Origin: Brevibacillus sp.
Lineage (GTDB): Bacteria > Bacillota > Bacilli > Brevibacillales > Brevibacillaceae
DNA: 6,186 nucleotides
Direction: 5' to 3'
Assembly: GCA_029240815.1 (NCBI GenBank)
Contig: JARDZO010000308.1
Span: 1-6,186, forward strand
Both the position numbers and the translations under genes were made by a program. Below the pieces are notes generated by a model, which saw nothing but the letters and a program-made list of their open reading frames with translations, did not search any database and had not been told where the DNA came from. Of this stretch, positions 1-5,881 are shown piece after piece. Within the stretch, counting starts at the first letter, position 1; the number at the start of each line of letters is the position of its first letter.

Positions 1-646
1 GGACCATCGCTAGCAAGAGAGAGATGACAGCTCCACTTAGCGTAAGAGCTCCCATCCAGTCAATGGATTGTTTCGTCATCCCTTTCTTTTCTTTCAGTGA
101 AAATGCCAGCAAGAAAAAAGCAGGAATGCCGATCAGAAGGTTGATGAAAAAGATCCATCCCCAATGCGACTGCTCGACGATCATTCCCCCAATGGCTGGC
201 CCCAGGACACTCGATACCGCGAATACGGCGCTAAACAACCCTTGAAACTTCCCGATCTTTTCAGGTGGGTAGATATCTGCAATGATCGTAAAGGCAATGG
301 GCATCAAAGCTCCTGCACCAAGTCCCTGGATGCCTCTGTATACGATCAGCTCGGTCATTGTTTGAGCAAAACCGCATAAGGCGGAGCCAGACAGAAAGAA
401 AAACAACCCGACTAAATACATCTTCTTTCGTCCAAACAGGTCAGCCATTTTTCCGTAAATCGGCATGGTGGTGGTGGATGCTAACATATAGATGGCAAAA
501 ACCCAGCTGTACAGGGAAATCCCGCCCAACTCTTTACTTACGCTGGGCATTGCAGTTGAAACGATGGTTTGATCGATGGATGACAAAATCAACCCCAATA
601 AGAGACCGGTCGTGATCAGTCGTACATGACGTGCTTCAGTGGACAT
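1..646 (-). CDS. DHA2-family MFS multidrug exporter, N-terminal part (3' end off the window)
   Basis: This is a proton-driven drug efflux pump of the cytoplasmic membrane, inferred from family. The frame stays open from the ATG at 646-644 to the left edge and gives 215 residues. Four family motifs are visible: IDQTIVSTAMP in helix 1 (about residues 24-34, the DHA2 LDxTIVNVALP signature), motif A GKMADLFGRKK (65-75), motif B RGIQGLGAG (104-112) and motif C GPAIGGMI (149-156). Six hydrophobic segments are followed by a seventh that starts near 196, as expected for a 14-helix DHA2 protein of about 450-520 residues, so roughly half is missing. The start is supported by GGGAAG at 656-661 (9-nt spacer) inside a longer AAGGAAGGG. 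The gene diverges from the hydrolase at 923. The substrate cannot be read from the sequence; related Bacillota pumps include LmrB and Mdr types. Confidence 0.9.
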   Translation of the reverse strand, partial: MSTEARHVRLITTGLLLGLILSSIDQTIVSTAMPSVSKELGGISLYSWVFAIYMLASTTTMPIYGKMADLFGRKKMYLVGLFFFLSGSALCGFAQTMTELIVYRGIQGLGAGALMPIAFTIIADIYPPEKIGKFQGLFSAVFAVSSVLGPAIGGMIVEQSHWGWIFFINLLIGIPAFFLLAFSLKEKKGMTKQSIDWMGALTLSGAVISLLLAMV

Positions 647-666
647 AACAAAACGCTTCCCTTCCT

Positions 667-684
667 TTGCATCATGCAATGCAT
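667..684. promoter_or_regulatory. Overlapping TGCAT palindromes upstream of the exporter gene (candidate operator)
   Basis: Positions 667-679 read TTGCAT-C-ATGCAA, a perfect 6-bp inverted repeat around one base. Positions 674-684 read ATGCA-A-TGCAT, a second perfect palindrome sharing half of the first. They sit just upstream of the SD of the exporter, where a repressor bound here could block transcription. Drug pumps of this family are often controlled by TetR or MarR proteins that bind such dyads, but no regulator gene is seen next to the site. The exporter's own promoter is not clear: an AT-rich stretch near 710-725 lacks a good -35 partner. The operator role is inference. Confidence 0.35.
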
Positions 685-776
685 TTTTTGCTGGCCCGCG
701 GAAGCAGCAGATAAAATATATCGAGAAAATCAAAAAAAGAGTAGACTTATTCTTTTCTTGAAGTTATCCTATAGCT

Positions 777-811
777 AGAGAACGCCCCAAATGGGGTGTT
801 CTCTTTTTTTT
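777..811 (+). terminator. Strong intrinsic terminator with no obvious upstream gene
   Basis: A 12-bp stem pairs 777-788 (AGAGAACGCCCC) with 793-804 (GGGGTGTTCTCT), with one G-U pair and an AAAT loop, followed by eight T (804-811). The T tract is only on the plus strand, so it stops plus-strand transcription. The only visible gene to the left is the exporter, on the minus strand. It may end a short RNA begun within 690-780, stop antisense transcription from the exporter, or insulate the hydrolase promoter downstream. Confidence 0.85.
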
Positions 812-852
812 GCCTTCAGACATAGGTGAGACCTAGATATAGCAAGCGATAA

Positions 853-882
853 GAAACAAAAACGTGTGCAATCTGCTACGAT
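853..882 (+). promoter_or_regulatory. Candidate extended -10 promoter of the serine hydrolase gene
   Basis: TACGAT at 877-882 is a good -10 element and is preceded by TG at 874-875 with one base between, the extended -10 arrangement. A weak -35-like GAAACA lies at 853-858, 18 bp upstream. Transcription would begin near 889, giving a leader of about 35 nt that contains the SD at 905-911. The site lies after the terminator at 777-811, so the hydrolase would have its own promoter. Predicted by eye only. Confidence 0.4.
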
Positions 883-922
883 AGGAAGTATCTTACAGTG
901 GCTGAAGGAGGGAACGCAGAGG

Positions 923-2119
923 ATGACGAAGGAAGGGTTTTCGAAGGATGGGCTCGGCCGTATGCATCGCGCCATGGCAGGATATGTGGAACGGGGGAAA
1001 GTGCCTGGGATCGTCGGGCTAGTATGGAGGCATGGTGAGGTCCACGTCGAAGCCATAGGCAAGCTGGCAGTTGACGGGGATGATCCGATGAGCCGCGATA
1101 CCCTTTTCCGGATTGCCTCAATGACCAAGCCGATTATCGCGGCTGCAGCCATGATATTGGTGGAGGAATGTGTAGTGCGGCTTGACGATCCGATTGATCG
1201 ATTTCTGCCCGAGCTAGCCAATCGACGGGTTCTGAAGCAGATCGATGGACCACTCGATGATACTGTACCGGCCAAGCGATCGATTACCTTGCGAGATCTT
1301 CTGACCTTTCGGCTAGGGATTGGGGCGGTGATGGCTCCTCCTGACAGCTTCCCGATCCAGAGGGCCATGAAGGAAGCGGGTATGGCTCCAGGAGCAAACC
1401 CGCCGTTACATGCCCCAGATGAATGGATGAAGAAGTTAGGTAGTTTGCCACTTATTCATCAACCAGGGGAGTCGTGGATGTACCACACCGGCTCTGACAT
1501 TTTGGGTGTACTGATTGCCCGAGCTTCCGGTATGACGCTGGAGAGATTTTTGAGTGAGCGGATCTTTGAACCCCTCGGTATGAAGGATACCGGGTTCTAT
1601 GTTCCTGCTGAAAAGGTAAAAAGGCTGCCGACCAGCTATATGACCGATCCCCGAACCGGAGAGCTCGTCATCCATGACAGCCCAGAGGATAGCCGGTGGG
1701 AGAATCCCGCCTTTGAATCTGGTGGCGGCGGTCTCGTCTCGACGGTCGACGACTATTTGGCTTTTTGTTTGATGATGTTGGGAAAAGGCAGCAACGGCAA
1801 CGCTCGCATCCTTTCTAGACCGTCTGTTGAGCTGATGACGACGGATCACTTGACACCGGAGCAAAAGGCAGGGGCACGGGTCTTTTTTGAAGACCATAGC
1901 AGTTGGGGGTTTGGTGTCGGAATCAATACCCGTCGCAACAATCTGTGGTCGACTCCCGGTCGATTCGGTTGGGATGGCGGCGTAGGTACTTCCGGATATA
2001 CAGACCCTGCAGAGAACATGATCGGAATTCTCATGACCCAACGACTCATGCAATCCCCTGAGCCACCGGGTGTCTTCGTCGATTTCTGGACGTCTGCCTA
2101 TCAAGCATTTGCTGATTGA
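923..2119 (+). CDS. Serine hydrolase of the beta-lactamase class C / esterase family
   Basis: A 398-residue serine hydrolase of the beta-lactamase (PF00144) type. The nucleophile motif is SMTK (Ser66, Lys69) within LFRIASMTKP. The Tyr motif is WMYHTGSDILG, with Tyr187 as probable general base. The third motif (the KTG equivalent) appears to be GWDGGVGTSGYTDP around 349-362, as in esterase-like members rather than true AmpC enzymes. LLTFRLGIG (126-134) matches the usual LLTHTSGLG segment. There is no signal peptide or lipobox, so it should act in the cytoplasm, which argues against a role in beta-lactam resistance; an esterase, amidase or D-peptidase is more likely. The start is placed at the ATG at 923 because AAGGAGG lies at 905-911 (11-nt spacer). 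A GTG at 866 would add 19 residues but lacks a good SD and would overlap the predicted promoter. The substrate is not predictable. Confidence 0.92.
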   Translation: MTKEGFSKDGLGRMHRAMAGYVERGKVPGIVGLVWRHGEVHVEAIGKLAVDGDDPMSRDTLFRIASMTKPIIAAAAMILVEECVVRLDDPIDRFLPELANRRVLKQIDGPLDDTVPAKRSITLRDLLTFRLGIGAVMAPPDSFPIQRAMKEAGMAPGANPPLHAPDEWMKKLGSLPLIHQPGESWMYHTGSDILGVLIARASGMTLERFLSERIFEPLGMKDTGFYVPAEKVKRLPTSYMTDPRTGELVIHDSPEDSRWENPAFESGGGGLVSTVDDYLAFCLMMLGKGSNGNARILSRPSVELMTTDHLTPEQKAGARVFFEDHSSWGFGVGINTRRNNLWSTPGRFGWDGGVGTSGYTDPAENMIGILMTQRLMQSPEPPGVFVDFWTSAYQAFAD

Positions 2120-2240
2120 GGATTTCCTTCTCTCGTATGGGAGGGAGGCTCTATGTTTGCGCGGATGGCCTTTTTCACGCTGGAGCCAGGCAGCAGAGTG
2201 TTGGCTGAGAGGGCTTGAACGGTTATGGAAATATAAGGGA

Positions 2241-2401
2241 TTAAATGCTGCAATCAAGTACGAAAGCTTGAAAACGAGAGCGAAAAAACACAGTCCGGTT
2301 GGTAGTCCGGGCACATGGACCATGGCCCTTCATACATGTCCCATGTCAGTAACCTTCCCCCCTCGGGATGTCCGTCGTCCTCGTCATTCGTAGAGGGGGA
2401 G
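2241..2401 (+). promoter_or_regulatory. Structured leader of the YjdF gene, probable yjdF-motif (azaaromatic) riboswitch with SD sequestration
   Basis: This non-coding leader is rich in structure. Seen: a small hairpin CAAG/CTTG (2255-2258 with 2267-2270), then A-rich segments around CGAGAGCG (2275-2282). Next come CCGG/CCGG (2295-2298 with 2307-2310) and ACATGGAC (2313-2320) with 2338-2346, one C bulged. The final stem pairs CCCCCTC (2358-2364) with GAGGGGG (2393-2399). That stem contains the SD of the gene starting at 2409, so folding should block translation. Known: a conserved RNA, the yjdF motif (Rfam RF01764), precedes yjdF genes in Bacillota and binds azaaromatic compounds. The gene, position and A-rich core fit from memory; no covariance search was run. 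The promoter is uncertain: TATAAG at 2232-2237 is a possible -10 without a good -35. Exact ends are approximate. Confidence 0.75.
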
Positions 2402-2408
2402 TTTGTGT

Positions 2409-2822
2409 ATGAAACTGACTGTGTTCTTTGACGGTCAATTTTGGGTAGGTGTAGTAGAGGAATTTGTGCATGGCAAAGTAAAAGCGGGCAAGTTTTTATT
2501 CGGGGCTGAGCCGAAAGATCAGGAGATTTTGGAGTTCGTCCAGAATGAACTGGATCGTCTGACAGACCGTTTATCACAATCTGTGGAGACGGGTCGCCCG
2601 ATCCAAGAGCGACGGATCAACCCCAAGCGGCTCGCGCGTCAAGCAGTGCGTGAAGTGGGGCAAAAAGGCATTTCCTCTTACGCCCAGGAAGCATTAAAGC
2701 TGGAGTATGAAAAGCGGAAGAAAGAGAAGCAGGTCTACTCCCGTCAGCAGAGGGAAGAGATGAAGGACCGAAAGCGGGAAATCAAGGTGCAAAAGGCGAA
2801 GGCCAAGCATCGTGGGAAGTAG
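2409..2822 (+). CDS. yjdF: YjdF family protein (DUF2992)
   Basis: A 137-residue protein of the YjdF family, whose biochemical role is unknown. The N-terminal part carries the family pattern: MKLTVFFDGQFWVGVVE (1-17), GKVKAGKFLFGAEPKDQEI (22-40) and LEFV. The middle has INPKRLARQAVREVGQKGIS (70-89), and the last 45 residues are a highly charged Lys/Arg/Glu helix (from about YEKRKKEKQVY to KAKHRGK) that suggests nucleic-acid or ribosome contact; that is inference. The length fits the family. The ATG at 2409 is chosen over an in-frame TTG at 2403 because GGGGGAG at 2395-2401 lies 7 nt upstream and the protein then begins with the conserved MKLT. The gene stands alone, is controlled by the leader at 2241-2401, and converges on the phosphatase gene that ends at 2958. 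Confidence 0.9.
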   Translation: MKLTVFFDGQFWVGVVEEFVHGKVKAGKFLFGAEPKDQEILEFVQNELDRLTDRLSQSVETGRPIQERRINPKRLARQAVREVGQKGISSYAQEALKLEYEKRKKEKQVYSRQQREEMKDRKREIKVQKAKAKHRGK

Positions 2823-2844
2823 GCGACAACTTTTTTGTATATAG

Positions 2845-2884
2845 CACGGGGCCCGTGAACACAGGAGTGTTGATGGGGTCCCCC
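2845..2884. repeat. Cluster of GC-rich inverted repeats in a convergent intergenic gap
   Basis: Three dyads lie back to back: CACGGG-G-CCCGTG (2845-2857), AACAC-AGGA-GTGTT (2858-2871) and GGGG-T-CCCC (2875-2883). They could also form one hairpin, GGGGCC (2848-2853) with GGTCCCC (2877-2883, one T bulged) enclosing the AACAC stem. Neither side has a proper T tract after the stem, so this is not a standard intrinsic terminator, although it lies where both convergent genes should end. A further perfect palindrome, AACTTAAGTT, is at 2933-2942. No coding sequence is supported in 2823-2957. Confidence 0.5.
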
Positions 2885-2957
2885 TGGTCCTTCCAATATT
2901 GTTGTTGTTCCACTCTAGAGGTTCGCGCTGCTAACTTAAGTTGGGTTTTGTTGGAGA

Positions 2958-3500
2958 TCAATCGATCCACACGCGCCTAATGCTGGGTGAATCGTTTTCG
3001 AAGGAAAGCTGGTATACATCTGGATTGGAGAGGGCTTCCCATTCCTTGAACCCGATATGGTTATCGAAATACTTGAGAAGAAGCGAGATCAGGTTGCCAT
3101 GGGATACGATGACCGTGTGCTGATTCGCTCCGTTCAATACCTCGGTGACCACGCTACTCACACGACTCATGGCAGTCCGACTGGATTCACCGCCAGCGTA
3201 ACATAAGTCCAGATCGTCGAAAGTTTTGCGGAGCATCTCGTACCAGTCGGGAAGATCCTGATCAGACAAAATTCTCTCCGTTAATCTTTCATCCAATTTT
3301 ATCTCTATTCCTAGCTTGTCAGCCAAGGGTTTGATGGTATGTTGTGCCCTTTCAAAAGGGCTGGAGATGATAGAATCGATCTCCTTTCCTGAGAGGAATT
3401 CAGCGAGCTGCTCTGCCTGTTTCACGCCAAGCTCCGTCAATGGAGCGTCAGGCTCCTGCCCTGTTGCTTTGCAATGACGAACGATATAGATATGCTTCAT
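2958..3500 (-). CDS. Histidine phosphatase superfamily protein (phosphoglycerate mutase-like)
   Basis: A 180-residue cytoplasmic phosphatase of the histidine phosphatase (PF00300) superfamily. The N-terminal signature is IYIVRHCKATG: Arg8 and the phospho-accepting His9 are kept, but the usual RHG is RHC. The other active-site parts are SSPFERA (Arg51), LTER (Glu75), GGES (103-106) and VSHGN (His134). The length is that of small PhoE/YhfR/GpmB-like phosphatases, not of glycolytic mutases, so a small phospho-metabolite is the likely substrate. The start is the ATG at 3500 because AAAAGGAG lies at 3511-3518 (10-nt spacer); an upstream in-frame codon would add 15 unrelated residues. It is the last gene of the MerR-SDR-phosphatase operon, 45 nt after the SDR stop. 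Confidence 0.88.
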   Translation of the reverse strand: MKHIYIVRHCKATGQEPDAPLTELGVKQAEQLAEFLSGKEIDSIISSPFERAQHTIKPLADKLGIEIKLDERLTERILSDQDLPDWYEMLRKTFDDLDLCYAGGESSRTAMSRVSSVVTEVLNGANQHTVIVSHGNLISLLLKYFDNHIGFKEWEALSNPDVYQLSFENDSPSIRRVWID

Positions 3501-3545
3501 AGAGGGTATTCTCCTTTTACACGGAAGTGATCTTGAGTCATCCAT

Positions 3546-4286
3546 CTACCAATGAATCAACTTGCGTTCACGAAAGAAACCGCCATTCGGCCCATCTTCA
3601 CCGAGTGTCGCCAACCAAACAGCTGTATCTGCTCCTTGCATGACAGTTTGTGGCGCATCTGCTCCGCCCATATCGGTCTGCACCCTGCCCGGACAGACAG
3701 CGTTCACTTTGATCCCGTAATCAGCGACCTCTTGCGCGACCAGACAAGTCAGGGCGTTGAGCATGGTCTTCGAGGTGCGATAAGCAGAGGACGAACCCTT
3801 CAGACCTAACATTCCTTGCAGGATCTCGAAGGCTCCCAAACCGGATGAGACATTGACGATCCGCCCATATTGATTGGCTCTCATGAGGGGAACGGAAGCT
3901 TGAATCATCCGCATCGCACCGAAAAAGTTGGTTTCAAAAGTTTCTCTCATGACAGATTCTTCTACCTCCAATACAGAAATTCCCCTATCAAGAATAATCC
4001 CTGCATTATTTACGAGGACATCGAGACGACGGTACGATTTTTCTACTCGCTCGATCATTTTACAGATACTCTGGGCATCGTTTACATCGAGTACTTGTAA
4101 CGCAACAGATAGCCCTTCTCCGAGTAGCTCGTCAACGGCCTGTAGTCCTTTCCGCTCATCTCGACAGGCAATCAACACTTGCAATCCTTCTACAGCCAAT
4201 TGCCGAGCAATCTCCCGTCCGATTCCACGGTTCCCGCCTGTAACCAGTGCAATGCGCTGCGGTGTATGGCCCATTTGATTTTTCAT
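3546..4286 (-). CDS. Short-chain dehydrogenase/reductase, carbonyl-reductase-like
   Basis: A 246-residue classical SDR that should reduce a carbonyl (or oxidise an alcohol) with NAD(P)H in the cytoplasm. The cofactor motif is TGGNRGIG (16-23). NNAG is at 93-96, the structural Asn at 120, the catalytic Ser at 147-148 (VNVSS) and YRTSK at 169-173. CPGRVQTDMGG follows at 198-208. Arg20 in the glycine motif and Arg42 after the second strand (IACRDERKG) favour NADPH. The C-terminal GPNGGFFRERKLIHW resembles the ending of carbonyl-reductase-like SDRs. The ATG follows the MerR stop directly (TAAATG), and its SD AAGGAG (4295-4300) is within the last codons of the MerR gene, so translation is probably coupled. 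Substrate unknown. Confidence 0.92.
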   Translation of the reverse strand: MKNQMGHTPQRIALVTGGNRGIGREIARQLAVEGLQVLIACRDERKGLQAVDELLGEGLSVALQVLDVNDAQSICKMIERVEKSYRRLDVLVNNAGIILDRGISVLEVEESVMRETFETNFFGAMRMIQASVPLMRANQYGRIVNVSSGLGAFEILQGMLGLKGSSSAYRTSKTMLNALTCLVAQEVADYGIKVNAVCPGRVQTDMGGADAPQTVMQGADTAVWLATLGEDGPNGGFFRERKLIHW

Positions 4287-4667
4287 TTAACTGTCTCCTT
4301 TATTCAAGATCTTTTTCCAGCTTGCCAGACAATCTTCCAAATGCAGTTCGGCTTTGCGTAAGATATCAATTTGTTGTTTGATTTCTTCCAGCTTCTTTTC
4401 TCCAACAATAATGGCATTGGGGAGGCACTCCTGTTTCATTTCCTCACCAAACGCACAGTCAAAAAAGGGGAGAATATCCGAAGTCTGAAGACCAAGACTG
4501 AAGTAAAGCTGGATGATTCTGACTCGCTCGATATCAGACTCATCAAATTCGCGGTAGCCATTTTCCAGGCGGTTTGGTTTCAATAATTCTTTTTCTTCGT
4601 AGTAGCGCAGGGAACGAAGACTCACTCCCGTTTTTCGAGAAAGTTCACTGATATGGATAGGAATCAC
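4287..4667 (-). CDS. MerR-family transcriptional regulator
   Basis: A 126-residue regulator of the MerR family. The N-terminal winged helix is plain: HISELSRKTGVSLRSLRYYEEK (5-26), then LLKPNRLENGYREFDESDIERV with the wing RE(F/Y) signature. The dimer coiled coil spans about 88-118 (KKLEEIKQQIDILRKAELHL). Cysteines at 71, 81 and 113 do not form a clear metal-binding pattern, so a small-molecule or redox signal is as likely as a metal. The start is a GTG at 4667; AAGGA lies 5 nt upstream, and a second AAGGA abuts the codon, so the exact start is not fully certain. It is the first gene of the operon and very probably autoregulates through the promoter at 4695-4725. Confidence 0.92.
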   Translation of the reverse strand: MIPIHISELSRKTGVSLRSLRYYEEKELLKPNRLENGYREFDESDIERVRIIQLYFSLGLQTSDILPFFDCAFGEEMKQECLPNAIIVGEKKLEEIKQQIDILRKAELHLEDCLASWKKILNKGDS

Positions 4668-4694
4668 TCCTTTCCTTGCTAGCTCTTATCCAGA

Positions 4695-4725
4695 ATGGTA
4701 AACCATCACATCGTGTGAAGGTCAA
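4695..4725 (-). promoter_or_regulatory. MerR-type promoter with 19-bp spacer and operator dyad
   Basis: Read on the minus strand, the -35 is TTGACC (4725-4720) and the -10 is TACCAT (4700-4695), separated by 19 bp instead of 17. The spacer carries an inverted repeat, ACCTTCACA (4722-4714) and TGTGATGGT (4710-4702), 3 bp apart, pairing at 8 of 9 positions. An overlong spacer with a dyad is the hallmark of promoters that MerR proteins activate by DNA distortion. The start of transcription would be near 4688, about 20 nt before the MerR GTG. It therefore drives MerR, SDR and phosphatase together. Confidence 0.85.
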
Positions 4726-4730
4726 GGAAT

Positions 4731-4777
4731 AAAAAAAGATAGAGCTTCAGCGGTTTGTGCTGAGAGCTCTATCTTTT
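4731..4777 (-). terminator. Intrinsic terminator of the yojF-bshB2 operon
   Basis: A long stem pairs AGATAGAGCTCTCAGC with GCTGAAGCTCTATCT (minus strand), one base bulged, loop about 7 nt, followed by seven T (4737-4731). It lies 21 bp after the bshB2 stop. On the plus strand the stem is followed by only four T, so it acts mainly in the minus direction. It ends just before the MerR promoter and so insulates the two minus-strand operons. Confidence 0.92.
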
Positions 4778-4797
4778 CGACGTTGGGCTGTTCTATT

Positions 4798-5466
4798 TTA
4801 TTCAAACGAATACGTCCAGAAACGCTCCGTCCCAAAACGGTCCTGAATTTCTTTGGATGTATGATCGGTACTGTTTAACAACTCAGCGACTTGGAACTGG
4901 GAACGATGCGCGAGAATGGATTGTACTTTTTGTGGTAAAAACTCTTTCACATCAATGAGTACATCCGGATGGCCGATCCCCTGCTCCAGGTTTTTGGCAA
5001 AGGCTATGCAGTAAACAGTAGGTCTCTCGTCTTTGGGTAGTCTTCCTACCGTGCGAATCACAGCGGCTCCGGTCGCATCATGATCCGGGTGGACACTGTA
5101 GCCCGGATAGAAGGTAAAGATCAGCGAAGGACGCACTTCTTTGATCATGTCGTTGATCTTTGCGTCCAGCAGATCCTGATCCTCAAACTCAATCGTCTTA
5201 TCGTGAAAACCGAGCATTCGCAAATCCTGTATGCCGATCGCACGGCACGATTCTTCCAGCTCACCCTTGCGAATGGACGGGAGCGTCACGCGTGTGGCAA
5301 AGGGCGGAATTCCCATATTTCGACCCATCTCACCTAGCGTCAGGCAGGCATAGGTGACTTGAGTACCGTTCTTTATATGCTTGGCTAACGTCCCCGATAA
5401 CCCAAATGCCTCGTCATCCGGATGAGGCAGCACAACAAGAATATGTCGTTCCATAGAAAAATTCAT
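4798..5466 (-). CDS. bshB2: Bacillithiol biosynthesis deacetylase BshB2
   Basis: A 222-residue zinc-dependent N-deacetylase of the LmbE/PIG-L family. It should remove the acetyl group from GlcNAc-malate to give GlcN-malate, the second step of bacillithiol synthesis in the cytoplasm. The metal motif is LPHPDDEAFG (His15, Asp17 and Asp18) and the second is SVHPDHDATG (His126, Asp128, His129); HRSQ at 187-190 is a further family element. Length and the yojF neighbour match B. subtilis YojG/BshB2 rather than BshB1. Two starts are possible: ATG at 5466, hard against the AGGAG, or ATG at 5454 (MERHILVV), which lies 12 nt after it. The first is given, with AGGGA 7 nt upstream as alternative SD; the shorter form would lose only four residues. 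Confidence 0.93.
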   Translation of the reverse strand: MNFSMERHILVVLPHPDDEAFGLSGTLAKHIKNGTQVTYACLTLGEMGRNMGIPPFATRVTLPSIRKGELEESCRAIGIQDLRMLGFHDKTIEFEDQDLLDAKINDMIKEVRPSLIFTFYPGYSVHPDHDATGAAVIRTVGRLPKDERPTVYCIAFAKNLEQGIGHPDVLIDVKEFLPQKVQSILAHRSQFQVAELLNSTDHTSKEIQDRFGTERFWTYSFE

Positions 5467-5478
5467 CTCCTCTTCCCT

Positions 5479-5823
5479 CTAAAAGGGCTGCCGGCTTAAC
5501 TGCAAGGATACGATCAATTTGCCCTGATTGTCATGACCTGCCATGATCAATCGCTCTGGTTCGCTTTCTTCATAATGAGTTAACCCTTCGGAGTAAACCC
5601 ATCCATGTTCCATCTTTAAGCCGACCCGATACGGCCCGCTTTCGGATATCGACCCATGAGAAAAGCGAATGATGGCATTGGTGATGAAGGTTGCGGCTGG
5701 ATGCTTGGAGCTATCGAAATGGGCGGCATAGGCTCCCGTAGTCATCTCGAGATGGATATACAGATCTTGATCTTTGAGATTGTCAATTCTACGCTGTACT
5801 TCGGATTGATTGATAAGCTGCAT
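5479..5823 (-). CDS. yojF: YojF family protein (DUF1806)
   Basis: A 114-residue protein of the YojF (DUF1806) family, which is regularly found in front of bshB2. Its own function is not established; the constant pairing suggests it helps or regulates the deacetylase, which is inference. Family-like stretches are LYIHLEMTTGAYAAHFD (21-37), NAIIRFSHG, GPYRVGLKMEHGWVYSEGLTHYE (63-85) and RLIMAGHDNQGKLIVSLQLS. There is no signal peptide or membrane segment. The start is the ATG at 5823, with AAGGGGG 7 nt upstream (5831-5837). The stop lies 12 nt before the first possible bshB2 start, so the two genes share one transcript from the promoter at 5873-5901. Confidence 0.9.
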   Translation of the reverse strand: MQLINQSEVQRRIDNLKDQDLYIHLEMTTGAYAAHFDSSKHPAATFITNAIIRFSHGSISESGPYRVGLKMEHGWVYSEGLTHYEESEPERLIMAGHDNQGKLIVSLQLSRQPF

Positions 5824-5867
5824 CTTGGTGCCCCCTTATCTGAGAGTTAGGAACAGCGACCTACTGC

Positions 5868-5881
5868 TTCTAACATTAGAA
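5868..5881. promoter_or_regulatory. Palindrome over the -10 element of yojF-bshB2 (candidate operator)
   Basis: TTCTAA-CA-TTAGAA is a perfect 6-bp inverted repeat with a 2-bp centre. It covers the -10 box and reaches nearly to the start of transcription, a position typical of repressor sites. The binding protein is unknown. Confidence 0.4.

Noticed and set aside
775..1368. Minus-strand open frame of 197 codons opposite the start of the hydrolase
   Set aside because: Low-complexity Ser/Arg-rich translation, antisense to the SMTK region and ending within the terminator hairpin. No family resemblance.
2127..2175. Possible terminator after the hydrolase (stem CTTCTCTC/GAGGGAGG and a T run at 2171-2175)
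   Set aside because: The stem relies on G-U pairs and is not followed by T; the T run follows only a weak 5-bp pairing. Not convincing.
2201..2246. Promoter for the YjdF leader from TTGGCT or TTGAAC with TATAAG or TTAAAT
   Set aside because: The spacings (25, 11 or 20 bp) do not fit a sigma-A promoter, so it is mentioned only as a possibility.
1436..2323. Long minus-strand open frame (295 codons) across the hydrolase and the YjdF leader
   Set aside because: It lies antisense to a clear enzyme with intact motifs, has no recognisable domain, and runs into the structured leader. It is a frame shadow.
2782..2970. Small minus-strand open frame covering the convergent gap
   Set aside because: Overlaps the ends of two real genes in other frames and has no SD or known domain.
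3928..4278. Plus-strand open frame of 116 codons within the SDR gene
   Set aside because: Ser/Thr-rich antisense shadow of the SDR; no start signal.
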